Of a DNA stretch of 64,000 nucleotides, positions 63,745-64,000 are shown one piece after another. The notes under the pieces are model-generated. The model did no database searches. It saw only the letters and a program-made list of their open reading frames with translations, and was not told the DNA's origin. The DNA is from DASXRA01 sp036502575. Its GTDB lineage: Bacteria > Actinomycetota > Actinomycetes > Mycobacteriales > Jatrophihabitantaceae. The stretch covers positions 66,302 through 130,301 of the forward strand of contig DASXYL010000035.1 in NCBI GenBank assembly GCA_036502575.1, given 5' to 3'. How positions within the stretch are numbered: the stretch's first letter is position 1; each line of letters starts with the position of its first letter. A program made the translations under genes and the position numbers.

Positions 63745-63881
63745 AGTTGTCCGCGCCTCGCGACGTCATAGCACCACGAAGCGCGGACAACTCATCGCCG
63801 CCGCGGGGGTGGTCAACGCCATTCCCGAGTTGTCCGCGGTTCCCGTCGCGATAGCACCGCCACGCGCGGACAACTCGGAAT
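63745..63881. repeat. Two tandem 48-nt palindromic units between convergent acyl-CoA synthetase genes
   Basis: Unit 1 (63745-63792) and unit 2 (63828-63875) are both 48 bases long and begin AGTTGTCCGCG and end with its complement. Unit 2's stem extends outward (to 63821 and 63881). Their loops share ATAGCACC. Perfect or one-mismatch stems of 13-18 bp. Confidence 0.8.
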
Positions 63882-63902
63882 GGTGAGGCCGGAGCGGCGT
63901 CG

Positions 63903-64000
63903 TCAGTTGACCTGACGGTCGCGGCCCGACCAGAACTGCTCGCGCAGCTTGAACTTCTGCAACTTGCCGGTCGCTGTGCGCGGCAACGTCTCGACGAACT
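63903..64000 (-). CDS. Second AMP-binding acyl-CoA synthetase, 3' end only
   Basis: The minus strand reads 31 residues to TGA (63903-63905): FVETLPRTATGKLQKFKLRE then FWSGRDRQVN. It matches the C-terminus of the convergent gene (FVETLPRTATGKLQKFKLRE, YWKGHQRQVH) almost exactly, including the catalytic lysine. The 5' part lies beyond the window. Confidence 0.85.
   Translation of the reverse strand, partial: FVETLPRTATGKLQKFKLREQFWSGRDRQVN

Overview
The window is high-GC actinobacterial DNA. It carries mycothiol synthesis (mshB), the actinobacterial DapD/DapE pair, GlgC with a divergent GT-type glycogen synthase, a DUF3117 protein, a lipid-droplet-associated-type protein beside ispH, and many genes whose start codon lies 6-8 nt after a TANNNT box, the layout of leaderless transcripts. 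From memory, its conserved core follows the Mycobacterium tuberculosis segment Rv1107-Rv1213 (xseB, xseA, Rv1109c, ispH, Rv1111c, ychF, vapBC; typA; mshB; ferredoxin; dapD, dapE, LOG, tag, DUF3117, glgA, glgC), with many accessory insertions. The genus is not determined; a non-mycobacterial actinomycete is most likely. I see no rRNA, tRNA, CRISPR array or complete insertion sequence.

Layout. 1-8.4 kb is accessory: a partial LysR regulator, an AlkB-type dioxygenase, a drug-type MFS pump, an ECF sigma factor with a mycothiol-type DinB-fold partner, a frameshifted SDR, a DUF1905 protein, an HxlR regulator divergent from a second SDR, and a VOC protein. 7.3-23 kb is conserved core: glycogen (glgC/glgA), a Pth2-domain protein with leucyl aminopeptidase, DUF3117, enoyl-CoA hydratase, tag, a DivIVA-like protein, two LOG genes, dapE and dapD, a transglycosylase-like protein, ferredoxin, GNAT, DUF1269, DUF6113 and mshB. 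23-35.7 kb holds two peptide-type ABC transporter operons with the same unusual order (dppC, binding protein, dppB). The first adds both ATPases; the second is followed by an aminotransferase and an omega-amidase. Both dppC genes are preceded by the same structured leader, which can encode a short peptide.

36-37 kb is an AbiEi/DUF559-like gene bracketed by two copies of one palindrome. 37-45 kb has typA overlapping a DEAD-box helicase, a membrane protein, two aldo-keto reductases, a LysR regulator and an MFS transporter. 45.4-46.9 kb is a small toxin-antitoxin island at the 3' end of ychF; it contains two different VapBC-type modules, a decayed vapC 3' end and a second, synonymous copy of the last seven ychF codons. 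48-54.3 kb has rmuC, a DUF6542 protein, ispH, a lipid-droplet-type protein, and xseA and xseB separated by an antisense HAD hydrolase. 54.4-61.3 kb is a complete branched-chain amino acid-type ABC operon (livF-G-H-M and binding protein) downstream of a two-component system. The end holds an enoyl-CoA hydratase and two convergent, paralogous acyl-CoA synthetases.

The most unusual signals lie between genes: the paired dpp leaders, the recoded ychF terminus beside the toxin-antitoxin modules, the palindrome-bracketed nuclease-like gene, tandem 48-nt palindromes between the acyl-CoA synthetases, a four-arm nested inverted repeat upstream of xseA, and a 56-nt dispersed repeat present twice.
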